From: Streptomyces filipinensis
Lineage (GTDB): Bacteria; Actinomycetota; Actinomycetes; Streptomycetales; Streptomycetaceae
Direction: 5' to 3'
Assembly: GCF_014649495.1 (NCBI RefSeq)
Contig: NZ_BMTD01000009.1
Coordinates: forward strand, 300,516-364,515
Length of the DNA stretch: 64,000 bases
In this document: positions 8,575 through 16,988 of the stretch, in pieces
Layout: each line of letters starts with the position of its first letter
Numbering within the stretch: position 1 is the first letter of the stretch
The notes under the pieces: generated by a model
Database searches by the model: none
What the model was told of the DNA's origin: nothing
The model's input: the letters and a program-made list of their open reading frames with translations, nothing else
Made by a program: the position numbers and the translations under genes

Positions 8575-9178
8575 GCCGCAGATGCTAGGGCACGAAAAGA
8601 CGCTGTGAGCTGGGGCTTGTCACAGGCAGTCTCCGATGATCGCTTTCGGTCACACGGCAGGCTTTATCAGAGAGTTCCGGCACTTCCGCTTTTTTCCGCC
8701 TGCATTCGGGCGACATAAGCAGCGGTCCTGGAGGCGGCGCCGCATACCGGGTTTCACGGCGGACTCGACACGTAATTCTTGATCGACTTCTCGGCCGGAG
8801 GCAGTCGTTCGCCGGTCGGCGAGCTGAAATACGCTGATTTTTCATGCTTCGAGCAAGGAGTCGGTCTCCGACACAAACTCTTCCCGAGAGCTGGGTGTGC
8901 GGGATAACGTGCCGGTGCTCCGGCCTTTCGCAAGGCTGTGACCAGCGCGCTTCCAGCCTTCTCCGATTTACTTGGAAATCCAAGCAAAATCGCAGGTCAG
9001 GTGGGGTTTCACAGAAATGTGGAGCACTGGGTAACGTGATGGTTGCAGGGCGCTCGCCGGGGCACCTGTCACGCCTGTTCCCGGCCGAGTGGCACCCACC
9101 CCGTGCCCGGTGGTCGAGACAGGTGAGCCGCACTGGCCTACCGGCAACCCCGGGGGCCGGAACGACGGAGGAGCACAC
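8575..9178. promoter_or_regulatory. 604-bp control region upstream of bkdA
   Basis: I find no convincing gene. The stretch is AT-richer than its surroundings. It contains a perfect palindrome CTTGGA-AA-TCCAAG (8971-8984) inside an A/T-rich context, the best operator candidate for the bkd operon. GGAGGAG before GTG 9179 is the bkdA ribosome-binding site. A minus-strand frame at 8754-8987 lacks family similarity and is not called. Confidence 0.5.
8971..8984. promoter_or_regulatory. Palindromic operator candidate upstream of bkdA
   Basis: CTTGGA-AA-TCCAAG, perfect 6-bp arms, flanked by TTTA and CAAAAT. Branched-chain keto-acid dehydrogenase operons are commonly controlled by Lrp/AsnC regulators that bind AT-rich palindromes; assigning this site to one is inference. 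Confidence 0.35.
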
Positions 9179-10414
9179 GTGACCGTGGACAGCAGTGCCG
9201 CGCGCAAGCCGCGACGCAGCGCCGCAGGCAAGGCCGGCACCACCGGCACCAAGACCGGCAGGGCCGGGACCGCGTCCGGAGCCACCGGCACCAAGCGCAC
9301 CACGCGCGCCGCCGCGAAGCAGAGCGCCGAGCCGCAGCTCGTACAGCTGCTGACGCCCGAGGGCAAGCGGGTCAAGAACGCCGAGTACGACGCCTACGTC
9401 GCCGGCCTCACCCCCGAGGACCTGCGCGGTCTGTACCGGGACATGGTGCTCACCCGCCGCTTCGACGCCGAGGCCACCGCCCTGCAGCGCCAGGGCGAGC
9501 TGGGCCTGTGGGCCTCCCTGCTCGGCCAGGAGGCCGCCCAGATCGGCTCCGGCCGCGCGCTGCGCGACGACGACTACGTCTTCCCGACCTACCGCGAGCA
9601 CGGCGTCGCCTGGTGCCGCGGGGTCGACCCGACCAACCTGCTCGGCATGTTCCGCGGCGTGAACAACGGCGGCTGGGACCCGAACAGCAACAACTTCCAC
9701 CTGTACACGATCGTCATCGGCTCCCAGACGCTGCACGCCACCGGCTACGCGATGGGCATCACCAAGGACGGCGCGGACAGCGCGGTCATCGCCTACTTCG
9801 GCGACGGCGCCTCCAGCCAGGGCGACGTGGCTGAATCGTTCACCTTCTCCGCGGTCTACAACGCTCCCGTGGTGTTCTTCTGCCAGAACAACCAGTGGGC
9901 GATCTCCGAGCCGACCGAGAAGCAGAGCCGCGTGCCGCTCTACCAGCGCGCGCAGGGCTTCGGCTTCCCCGGCGTGCGCGTCGACGGCAACGACGTACTG
10001 GCCTGCCTCGCGGTCACCAAGTGGGCGCTGGAGCGCGCCCGCGACGGCGAGGGCCCCACCCTGGTCGAGGCGTACACCTACCGCATGGGCGCCCACACCA
10101 CCTCCGACGACCCCTCCCGCTACCGGGGCGACGAGGAGCGGCAGTCCTGGGAGGCGAAGGACCCGATCCTGCGCCTTCGCCGCTACCTGGAGGCCTCGAA
10201 CCACGCGGACGAAGGATTCTTCGCGGAACTCGACGCCGAGTCCGAGACGTTGGGCAAGCGAGTGCGCGAAGCGGTCCGCGCCATGCCCGACCCGGACCAC
10301 TTCGCCATCTTCGAGAACGTGTACGCGGACGGGCACGCGCTCGTCGACGAGGAGCGCGCGCAGTTCGCCGCCTACCAGGCGTCGTTCGCGGACGCAGCTG
10401 AAGGGGGTCGCTGA
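9179..10414 (+). CDS. bkdA: Branched-chain 2-oxoacid dehydrogenase E1 alpha subunit
   Basis: 411-aa thiamine-diphosphate E1 alpha subunit. With bkdB it decarboxylates 2-oxo acids from Val, Leu and Ile, giving branched acyl-CoA primers for fatty-acid and polyketide synthesis. The ThDP motif is GDGASSQGD to NNQWAISEP, with the phosphorylation-loop-like segment MGAHTTSDDPSRYR. The first 45 residues are an unusual basic low-complexity tail (Lys/Arg/Ala/Thr/Gly) ahead of the catalytic fold. GTG 9179 is set by GGAGGAG 5-6 nt upstream. It is 1 nt from bkdB in one operon. A pyruvate-specific E1 is less likely, because actinobacteria use a homodimeric AceE for pyruvate. Confidence 0.93.
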   Translation: MTVDSSAARKPRRSAAGKAGTTGTKTGRAGTASGATGTKRTTRAAAKQSAEPQLVQLLTPEGKRVKNAEYDAYVAGLTPEDLRGLYRDMVLTRRFDAEATALQRQGELGLWASLLGQEAAQIGSGRALRDDDYVFPTYREHGVAWCRGVDPTNLLGMFRGVNNGGWDPNSNNFHLYTIVIGSQTLHATGYAMGITKDGADSAVIAYFGDGASSQGDVAESFTFSAVYNAPVVFFCQNNQWAISEPTEKQSRVPLYQRAQGFGFPGVRVDGNDVLACLAVTKWALERARDGEGPTLVEAYTYRMGAHTTSDDPSRYRGDEERQSWEAKDPILRLRRYLEASNHADEGFFAELDAESETLGKRVREAVRAMPDPDHFAIFENVYADGHALVDEERAQFAAYQASFADAAEGGR

Positions 10415-10415
10415 G

Positions 10416-11393
10416 ATGGCCGAGAAGATGGCGATGGCGAAGGCCATCAACGAGTCGCTGCGCCGCGCCCTGGAGGAGGACCCCAAGGTCCTGGTCATGG
10501 GCGAGGACGTCGGCAAGCTCGGCGGCGTGTTCCGGGTGACGGACGGCCTCCAGAAGGACTTCGGCGAGAGCCGCGTCATCGACACCCCGCTGGCGGAGTC
10601 CGGCATCGTCGGCACCGCGATCGGCCTCGCCCTGCGCGGCTACCGCCCGGTGGTCGAGATCCAGTTCGACGGCTTCGTCTTCCCGGCGTACGACCAGATC
10701 GTCACCCAGCTCGCGAAGATGCACGCGCGCTCGCTGGGCAAGGTCAAGATGCCCGTCGTCGTCCGCATCCCCTACGGCGGCGGCATCGGAGCGGTCGAGC
10801 ACCACTCGGAGTCCCCCGAGGCGCTGTTCGCGCACGTGGCGGGCCTGAAGGTCGTGTCTCCGTCGAACGCGTCGGACGCGTACTGGATGATGCAGCAGGC
10901 CATCCAGAGCGACGACCCGGTGATCTACTTCGAGCCGAAGCGCCGCTACTGGGACAAGGGCGAGGTGGACCTTGAGGCGATCCCGGCCCCGCTCCACAAG
11001 GCGCAGGTCGTCCGCGAGGGCACCGATCTGACCCTGGCCGCCTACGGCCCGATGGTGAAGCTCTGCCAGGAGGTCGCGGCCGCCGCGGCCGAGGAGGGCA
11101 AGTCCCTGGAGGTCCTGGACCTGCGCTCGGTCTCTCCGCTGGACTTCGACGCCATCCAGGCCTCGGTGGAGAAGACCCGCCGCCTGGTCGTGGTCCACGA
11201 GGCACCGGTGTTCCTCGGCTCCGGTGCGGAGATCGCCGCACGGATCACCGAGCGCTGCTTCTACCACCTGGAGGCGCCCGTCCTGCGGGTCGGTGGCTAC
11301 CACGCCCCGTACCCGCCGGCGCGTCTGGAGGAGGAGTACCTGCCGGACCTGGACCGCGTGCTCGACGCCGTCGACCGCTCGCTGGCGTACTGA
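10416..11393 (+). CDS. bkdB: Branched-chain 2-oxoacid dehydrogenase E1 beta subunit
   Basis: 325-aa transketolase-like E1 beta subunit. Family segments are clear: the N-terminal EALRRALEEDP-type helix, VMGEDVGKLGGVFRVTDGLQ, DTPLAESGIVGTAIGLALRG, PVVVRIPYGGGIGAVEHHSE, and the C-terminal transketolase domain with LEVLDLRSVSPLDFDAI. It pairs with BkdA to form the heterotetrameric E1. The start codon ATG 10416 lies 1 nt after the bkdA stop, so translation is probably coupled. The bkdC start follows 10 nt after its stop. Confidence 0.95.
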   Translation: MAEKMAMAKAINESLRRALEEDPKVLVMGEDVGKLGGVFRVTDGLQKDFGESRVIDTPLAESGIVGTAIGLALRGYRPVVEIQFDGFVFPAYDQIVTQLAKMHARSLGKVKMPVVVRIPYGGGIGAVEHHSESPEALFAHVAGLKVVSPSNASDAYWMMQQAIQSDDPVIYFEPKRRYWDKGEVDLEAIPAPLHKAQVVREGTDLTLAAYGPMVKLCQEVAAAAAEEGKSLEVLDLRSVSPLDFDAIQASVEKTRRLVVVHEAPVFLGSGAEIAARITERCFYHLEAPVLRVGGYHAPYPPARLEEEYLPDLDRVLDAVDRSLAY

Positions 11394-11403
11394 GGAGAGG
11401 GTC

Positions 11404-12804
11404 GTGACGACGATGACGGAAGCGTCCGTACGCGAGTTCAAGATGCCGGACGTCGGCGAGGGACTCACCGAGGCCGAGATCCTCAAGTGGTATGTCCAGC
11501 CGGGTGACACGGTCACCGACGGCCAGGTGGTGTGCGAGGTCGAGACCGCCAAGGCGGCCGTCGAACTGCCCATCCCCTACGACGGTGTCGTGCGCGCACT
11601 GCACTTCCCCGAGGGCACCACGGTCGACGTGGGTACGGCCATCATCGCGGTGGACGTGGCGGGCGGAGCGGCGGCACCGGTGGCGGAACAGCCCGCGGCG
11701 CAGCCCGCGCAGCCGGCCGAGGAGGAGCCGAAGGCGCAGGGCCGCCAGCCGGTCCTCGTCGGCTACGGCGTGTCGACCTCCTCCACCAAGCGGCGCCCCC
11801 GCAAGGGCCCCGAGGTCACCGTCCCGGCCCCCGCACAGGCGATCCAGGCCGAGCTGAACGGCCACGCGCCGGTCATCGACAAGGCCCGCCCGCTGGCCAA
11901 GCCGCCGGTGCGCAAGCTGGCCAAGGACCTCGGCGTCGACCTGGACACGGTCACCCCGTCCGGCCCGGACGGCATCATCACGCGCGAGGACGTCCACGCG
12001 GCGGCCACGCCGAAGGCCGCCGAGCCGGTCGCCCCGGCCGCCACCGCCGCCCCGGCCGCCACCGCCCCGGTGACGCCGGCGCCGGTCGCCTCCTACGACG
12101 GCGCCCGCGAGACCCGCATCCCGGTGAAGGGCGTCCGCAAGGCCACGGCGGCGGCGATGGTCGGCTCGGCGTTCACCGCGCCGCACGTCACGGAGTTCGT
12201 GACGGTCGACGTGACCCGCACGATGAAGCTGGTCGAGGAGCTGAAGCAGGACAAGGAGATGCAGGGCCTGCGGGTCAACCCGCTCCTGCTCGTCGCCAAG
12301 GCCCTGCTGGTCGCCATCAAGCGCAACCCCGAGATCAACGCGTCCTGGGACGAGGCCAACCAGGAGATCGTGCAGAAGCACTACGTCAACCTGGGCATCG
12401 CGGCGGCCACCCCGCGCGGCCTGATCGTGCCGAACATCAAGGACGCGCACGACAAGACGCTGCCGCAGCTGGCCGCCGCACTCGGCGAGCTGGTGTCGAC
12501 GGCGCGGGAGGGCAAGACCTCCCCCGCGGCCATGCAGGGCGGCACGGTCACGATCACCAATGTCGGTGTCTTCGGCGTCGACACCGGCACGCCGATCCTC
12601 AACCCCGGCGAGTCGGCGATCCTCGCGATCGGCGCGATCAAGCTCCAGCCGTGGGTCCACAAGGGCAAGGTCAAGCCGCGTCAGGTGACGACGCTGGCGC
12701 TGAGCTTCGACCACCGCCTGGTGGACGGCGAACTGGGCTCGAAGGTGCTGGCGGATCTCGCGGCGATCCTGGAACAGCCGAAGCGGTTGATCACCTGGGC
12801 GTGA
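11404..12804 (+). CDS. bkdC: Dihydrolipoamide branched-chain acyltransferase E2
   Basis: 466-aa E2 core of the complex. It has one N-terminal lipoyl domain (about 10-85) with the lipoylated lysine in EVETAKAAVELP, then an Ala/Pro/Gln linker and a peripheral subunit-binding domain (VRKLAKDLGVDLDTV). The C-terminal acyltransferase catalytic domain (about 230-466) ends with the active-site motif SFDHRLVDG. It moves the acyl group from E1 to CoA; E3 (lipoamide dehydrogenase) is not encoded here and is presumably shared. GTG 11404 is chosen because GAGGAGAGG immediately precedes it; ATG 11413 is an alternative. The operon ends at a hairpin at 12841-12865. Confidence 0.95.
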   Translation: MTTMTEASVREFKMPDVGEGLTEAEILKWYVQPGDTVTDGQVVCEVETAKAAVELPIPYDGVVRALHFPEGTTVDVGTAIIAVDVAGGAAAPVAEQPAAQPAQPAEEEPKAQGRQPVLVGYGVSTSSTKRRPRKGPEVTVPAPAQAIQAELNGHAPVIDKARPLAKPPVRKLAKDLGVDLDTVTPSGPDGIITREDVHAAATPKAAEPVAPAATAAPAATAPVTPAPVASYDGARETRIPVKGVRKATAAAMVGSAFTAPHVTEFVTVDVTRTMKLVEELKQDKEMQGLRVNPLLLVAKALLVAIKRNPEINASWDEANQEIVQKHYVNLGIAAATPRGLIVPNIKDAHDKTLPQLAAALGELVSTAREGKTSPAAMQGGTVTITNVGVFGVDTGTPILNPGESAILAIGAIKLQPWVHKGKVKPRQVTTLALSFDHRLVDGELGSKVLADLAAILEQPKRLITWA

Positions 12805-12840
12805 CGATCCGGCGCCGATAGCGCTGGAAACACGAGGGGC

Positions 12841-12865
12841 CGGCCGCAACACTGACTTGCGGCCG
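12841..12865 (+). terminator. Terminator of the bkd operon
   Basis: Perfect 9-bp stem CGGCCGCAA/TTGCGGCCG with a 7-nt loop, extended by GGGG/CCCC outside the stem. Confidence 0.8.
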
Positions 12866-12876
12866 CCCCGCTCTCC

Positions 12877-12930
12877 TTCGAGGTCCGGCTCTCAGCTCCG
12901 GCTTCTTCGAGGTCCGGTTCTCAGCTCCGG
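12877..12930. repeat. Direct repeat, 25 bp x2
   Basis: Copies at 12877-12901 and 12906-12930 differ at one base (GGTCCGGCTC versus GGTCCGGTTC). They lie in the gap between the bkd terminator and the murJ-like promoter. Confidence 0.85.
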
Positions 12931-12972
12931 TCGAGCACCTGCACCGGCGGTGGGCGGGCCTCTCAACTGCCG

Positions 12973-12978
12973 TAGATT
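12973..12978 (+). promoter_or_regulatory. Leaderless -10 element of the murJ-like gene
   Basis: TAGATT lies 6 nt before ATG 12985 with no Shine-Dalgarno sequence, placing transcription start at the ATG. Confidence 0.55.
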
Positions 12979-12984
12979 TACCGC

Positions 12985-14631
12985 ATGGTAACGGGGGAGA
13001 AGACCACAGCCCGGCATGCGAAGCCCAAGGCGACGGCGGGGGTCGGGCGCGCCTCCGCGCTCATGGCCGCCGGCACCGTCGTCTCGCGGGCCGGCGGTCT
13101 GATCCGGCAGGTGCTGCAGGGGGCCGCGCTCGGGACAGGGCTGCTCGCCACCACGTACAACACGGCCAACACCGTGCCGACCAGCCTGTACACCCTGCTG
13201 ATCGGCGGCGCGCTGAACGCCGTGCTGGTGCCGCAGCTGGTGCGGGCCCGGGCGACGCATGCCGATGGCGGGCGGGCGTACGAGCAGCGGCTGGTGACGC
13301 TCGTCGTCAGCGTGCTGGCCGTCGGGACGCTGCTCGCCGTGTGGGCCGCGCCGGAGATCGTGAGCCTGTACATCAGGGATACGCCCAAGGAGCACGCGGC
13401 GTTCCGGCTGACCGTCGTGTTCGCCAGGTTCCTGCTTCCCCAGATCTTCTTCTACGGGCTGTTCGCGATCCTCGGCCAAGTGCTGAACGCACGGGAGAAG
13501 TTCGGCGCCATGATGTGGACGCCCGTGCTCAACAACGTCGTCCTCGTCTCCATGTTCGGCGTCTATCTCGGGATGATGACCGTCCCCCACTCCGTCGCCG
13601 ACGTCACGGACGCCCAGGTCCGCTGGCTCGGTGTCGGTACGACCCTCGGGATCGCCGTACAGGCCCTCGCCCTCGTTCCCTTCGCGCGCGCCGCCGGTTT
13701 CCGGTTCCGGCCGCGGTTCGACTGGCGTGGCGCGGGGCTCGGATCCGGGGTCCACGCGGCCAAGTGGACGCTGCTGTTCGTGCTGACCAACCTGGTCGGG
13801 CTCACCGTCGTCACCAACTTCGCCACGGCCGCCGACACACGACTGCCGAACGCGGGCGTCGGCTACACGGCGTACAGCACCGCGCAGACGATCTGGATGC
13901 TGCCCCAGTCGATCGTCACCGTCTCCCTGGTCACGGCGCTGCTGCCGCGTATGAGCAAGGCGGTGGCCGAGGGGCGGACCGGTGATCTGCGTGCCGACCT
14001 GTCCCGGGCGCTGCGGGTCAGCGGGGTCGTCATCGTCCCTGCCGCCTTCCTCTTCACCGCGCTCGGGCCGGACATCGCCACCCTCCTGTTCGCCCATGGC
14101 GCCGCCGATCCCGCCAGCGCCGCGCCGCTCGGCCATATGCTCCAGGCCTTCGGGCTCGGGCTGATCCCGTTCTCGGCGCAGTACCTGCTGCTGCGCGGTT
14201 TCTACGCCTTCGAGGACACCCGTACGCCGTTCTTCATGGCCGTGTGGACCCAGGCGGTGAACATCGCGCTCGCCACCGCCTGCCATCTGCTGCTGCCGGT
14301 GCGATGGGCGGTCACCGGCATGGCCGGTGCCTACAGCGTCTCCTACGTCGCCGGACTCCTCCTCACCGCCCGCCTGCTGGCCCGCCGCACGGGCGGCCGG
14401 CTCGACGACGGCACCCTGCGCCGCACCTACGCCAAGCTGCTGTGCGCCGGAGGCGGCGGTGCCCTGGCCGGCTGGGCGGCGGCACGGGGCTGCGCCGGTG
14501 CGCTGGGGGACGGCACGGCGGGGGCGGTCCTGACGACCGTCGCCGGCACGCTCGCACTGGGTCTCGGCTATCTGGTGGTGGGCAAGGCGCTGAAGATCGG
14601 TGAGCTTCGGCGGATCCCCGGGCTCCGCTGA
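12985..14631 (+). CDS. murJ: MurJ/MviN-family lipid II flippase (paralogue)
   Basis: 548-aa polytopic membrane protein of the MOP superfamily with about 14 hydrophobic helices. The N-terminal segment ASALMAAGTVVSRAGGLIRQ and YNTANTVPTSLYTLLIGGALNAVLVPQ are diagnostic of MurJ/MviN. MurJ flips undecaprenyl-linked peptidoglycan precursor to the outer face of the membrane. Streptomyces carry more than one member, so this may not be the essential copy and its cargo could differ. ATG 12985 sits at leaderless spacing behind TAGATT. A 9-bp hairpin terminates the transcript. Confidence 0.9.
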   Translation: MVTGEKTTARHAKPKATAGVGRASALMAAGTVVSRAGGLIRQVLQGAALGTGLLATTYNTANTVPTSLYTLLIGGALNAVLVPQLVRARATHADGGRAYEQRLVTLVVSVLAVGTLLAVWAAPEIVSLYIRDTPKEHAAFRLTVVFARFLLPQIFFYGLFAILGQVLNAREKFGAMMWTPVLNNVVLVSMFGVYLGMMTVPHSVADVTDAQVRWLGVGTTLGIAVQALALVPFARAAGFRFRPRFDWRGAGLGSGVHAAKWTLLFVLTNLVGLTVVTNFATAADTRLPNAGVGYTAYSTAQTIWMLPQSIVTVSLVTALLPRMSKAVAEGRTGDLRADLSRALRVSGVVIVPAAFLFTALGPDIATLLFAHGAADPASAAPLGHMLQAFGLGLIPFSAQYLLLRGFYAFEDTRTPFFMAVWTQAVNIALATACHLLLPVRWAVTGMAGAYSVSYVAGLLLTARLLARRTGGRLDDGTLRRTYAKLLCAGGGGALAGWAAARGCAGALGDGTAGAVLTTVAGTLALGLGYLVVGKALKIGELRRIPGLR

Positions 14632-14662
14632 CGGCGACCGCTTCGACTCCCTCTCCGGCGAC

Positions 14663-14687
14663 CATCCCTGACGTGGCATCAGGGATG
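14663..14687 (+). terminator. Terminator after the murJ-like gene
   Basis: Perfect 9-bp stem CATCCCTGA/TCAGGGATG with a 7-nt loop, 31 bp past the stop codon. Confidence 0.7.
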
Positions 14688-14751
14688 CGTGAGGGTGCGG
14701 TCGGGGACGTCACGGATGGTGGTGGAGTGGTCGCGGCGGCACGCTGGTGAC

Positions 14752-15543
14752 ATGACGAAATCCGCTGCCGCTCGCCCCGGTTCCTCTCCCGTCCGCCGTG
14801 CCGCCGCCTTCGCGGGCGCCGCCGTCCTCGCCGGTACGGCGGCGGTGTGCGCGCCGGGTGTCGCCTACTCCGCGCCGCGTGTCACCGCCGCCACGGCGAC
14901 CGATTTCGGTGACTGCCCGGCCCTGCCCGACGGCGTCGACCCGAGCCGGTGGAGATGCGAAGTGCACACGGCGGCCCCGCGGTTGACCCTGGGCAGCGTC
15001 ACGGTGAACCTCGCCACGATCACCATGACGCATGCCGAAGGCCCGATGCCGGACGGCAGCGACGGGCAGGTGTGGGGCGCGATGCACAGCTCGCCCACCG
15101 CCCTTCCGGGAGGACTGACCGGCACTCCCGCAGGCGATCGCACGGCCGTCCTGGGGCTGGCGATACAGCCGGAGTACGGCGGCCGGTCCGACTTCTACAC
15201 CGGACGGTTCAGCCTCCGGTTCCGGCTCATCGGCCCGCTGGTATCGCACGCCTGCACCATCGGGACGGGCGCTCCCGTCGACTTTCAGCTGAAGCGCTCA
15301 GGTCCCTCCCGGTGGGTCTCCCAGGACCCTCCGGTGATCGAGTTCTCGGCGTACGACGACACGTTCGCGGCCCCGGCCGCCGGACACTGCGGGCCGCTCA
15401 CCGCAGCCCTGAACCGGCGACTCGGTCTGCCGGCCGCCCAGGGGAACCGGCTGTCGTACGACGCCTCCTACACCTTCAAGACGTACGACCAGCTCCCGGC
15501 CGAGCACGACAAGGAACAGAAAGGGGGGAACCTTTCGCGCTGA
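14752..15543 (+). CDS. Secreted protein of unknown function
   Basis: 263-aa precursor with a clear signal peptide (VRRAAAFAGAAVLAGTAAV, cleavage likely at AYSA-PR), giving a mature protein of about 220 residues. Four cysteines (GDCPAL, RWRCEV, HACTIG, GHCGPL) could form two disulfides. The mature part is rich in short beta-type segments (TLGSVTVNLATITMTH, FSLRFRLIGPL). I recognise no enzyme motif or named family. ATG 14752 is chosen because it puts the basic n-region directly before the hydrophobic core. It ends 65 bp before the hydrolase gene, and the two may be cotranscribed. Confidence 0.75.
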   Translation: MTKSAAARPGSSPVRRAAAFAGAAVLAGTAAVCAPGVAYSAPRVTAATATDFGDCPALPDGVDPSRWRCEVHTAAPRLTLGSVTVNLATITMTHAEGPMPDGSDGQVWGAMHSSPTALPGGLTGTPAGDRTAVLGLAIQPEYGGRSDFYTGRFSLRFRLIGPLVSHACTIGTGAPVDFQLKRSGPSRWVSQDPPVIEFSAYDDTFAAPAAGHCGPLTAALNRRLGLPAAQGNRLSYDASYTFKTYDQLPAEHDKEQKGGNLSR

Positions 15544-15608
15544 CCCGTACTCCTGACCCGGCAGCGCGGGCCCGAGGGGGGACCGCACCGGCCCGAGAGG
15601 GGTCACGG

Positions 15609-16517
15609 ATGGCACCGCACAGCGAACGTCCGCTGCCGAACGACGGGCGTGCCGAGCACCGTTGGCCGACCGTACGCGGCATCCGGCTGCATCTCGCCGA
15701 GTACGCCGGCACCGGCACGCCGCTGCTGATGCTGCACGGCTTCCCGCAGCACTGGTACGCCTGGCACAAGGTCGCCGGACAGCTGTCCGAGGGGTACCGG
15801 CTGCTCTGCCCGGACCTGCGCGGCTTCGGCTGGTCGCAGAGCACACGGCGCGGTTACGACATGGACGGCCTGGCGGACGACGCACTCGCACTGCTCGACG
15901 CGCTCGGGCTGGAGCGGGTCGGGCTGGTCGGGCACGACTGGGGAGCGCATCTCGGGTTCCGGCTGTGCCTGCGCGCGCCGGAGCGCTTCACCGGATATCT
16001 CGCGCTCAACATGTCCCACCCGTGGCCCCGGCACCGCGCGGTGCTGCCGAACCTGTGGCGGCTGTGGTTCACCGCGTTCGTCGAGTACCCGGTGCTGGGG
16101 CGGGCCGTGCTGCGGCACTGGCCCGGCTTCACCCGCTTCCTGCTGCGCCACCAGGTCGCCGACCCGGCGGCCGTGTGGACGGACGCGGAGATCACCGAGT
16201 ACGCCGGGGCCACCTCGCACAGCGCCGCCGCCGTCCAGTCCCTGTTCTGGCAGTACGTCCTGCACGACATACCGGCGCTGGTGCGGGGCACCGCGCGGCG
16301 GCAGCGGCTGACCGTGCCGACGCTGCTGCTCGGCGGTGCGCGGGACAACGTCGTCGTGCCGTCGATGCTGGCGGGCGCCGAGCCGTACGCCGACGCGCTG
16401 CGGGTGCGGCTGGTGCCGGGGGCCGGTCACTATCTGCCGCAGGAGCGTCCGGAGCAGGTGGCGGAGGCGATCCGTGACCTGTTCACCCCCTTCGGCCGAG
16501 GCACACAGGAGGTCTGA
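15609..16517 (+). CDS. Alpha/beta hydrolase, epoxide-hydrolase-like
   Basis: 302-aa soluble alpha/beta hydrolase. The oxyanion motif is HGFPQHWYAW, the nucleophile elbow VGHDWGAHLGF (Asp nucleophile, as in epoxide hydrolases and haloalkane dehalogenases), and the catalytic His lies in VPGAGHYLPQE. A cap domain rich in Trp/Phe (NLWRLWFTAFVEYP) sits between. An Asp nucleophile followed by Trp favours epoxide hydrolase over esterase, but the substrate is unknown. ATG 15609 follows GAGAGGGG. Directly after its stop lies a perfect ribosome-binding site leading only to a 5-codon open frame. Confidence 0.88.
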   Translation: MAPHSERPLPNDGRAEHRWPTVRGIRLHLAEYAGTGTPLLMLHGFPQHWYAWHKVAGQLSEGYRLLCPDLRGFGWSQSTRRGYDMDGLADDALALLDALGLERVGLVGHDWGAHLGFRLCLRAPERFTGYLALNMSHPWPRHRAVLPNLWRLWFTAFVEYPVLGRAVLRHWPGFTRFLLRHQVADPAAVWTDAEITEYAGATSHSAAAVQSLFWQYVLHDIPALVRGTARRQRLTVPTLLLGGARDNVVVPSMLAGAEPYADALRVRLVPGAGHYLPQERPEQVAEAIRDLFTPFGRGTQEV

Positions 16518-16532
16518 CATGGCGCGGGAGGT

Positions 16533-16988
16533 CTAACGCAGTGCCGCCCGCTCGGCGAGCCGGTCGATGAACGCCCGTCCGCGCCGTTCGCCGAGCAGCC
16601 GGCCGTAGAGCCACTGGGCGGGTCGCAGGACGGTGGGGCGGGTGGCGCCCAGGACGGCGAAGCGGGTGCCGTCCGCCTCCGGGGTGGCCGCCATGCCGCC
16701 GACGACGAGGCGGGACTGCATCAGGCACCAGCCGGGCGCGAGCCGGACCTCGAAGGGCTCCGTCAGGCCGGAGCGGCCCACGGCCAGCGCCGGTGTGCGG
16801 TCCGTGTCGCCGGGCGGCACCCGGAACTCACGCAGAAACGGCAGCAGGTGCGGCAGTTCGGCCTCCAGGTCCGCGGCCACCGCCCACACCCGGTCGTAGG
16901 GCAGCGGCAGATGCTCCTCGGCGTACAGGCCGGCGTGCAGCCCTGCGGCCAGCACCCGCAGCCGCAGCACCGGATCGGAGGAACTCAT
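16533..16988 (-). CDS. SRPBCC-like small protein coupled to an ECF sigma factor gene
   Basis: 151-aa protein with no transmembrane segment. The first half (LPLPYDRVWAVAADLEAELPHLLPFL) and a closing C-terminal helix (FIDRLAERAALR) resemble SRPBCC/polyketide-cyclase folds, which bind hydrophobic ligands; this assignment is tentative. Its ATG overlaps the sigma factor stop as ATGA, so it is translationally coupled. That is the position where an anti-sigma factor often lies, but I see no HxxxCxxC zinc anti-sigma motif and no membrane helix. Either a ligand-binding partner or an atypical regulator of the sigma factor. Confidence 0.75.
   Translation of the reverse strand: MSSSDPVLRLRVLAAGLHAGLYAEEHLPLPYDRVWAVAADLEAELPHLLPFLREFRVPPGDTDRTPALAVGRSGLTEPFEVRLAPGWCLMQSRLVVGGMAATPEADGTRFAVLGATRPTVLRPAQWLYGRLLGERRGRAFIDRLAERAALR

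Noticed and set aside
8754..8987. Minus-strand 77-codon frame upstream of bkdA
   Set aside because: No ribosome-binding site, no family similarity and AT-rich codon use unlike its neighbours. I read it as part of the control region.
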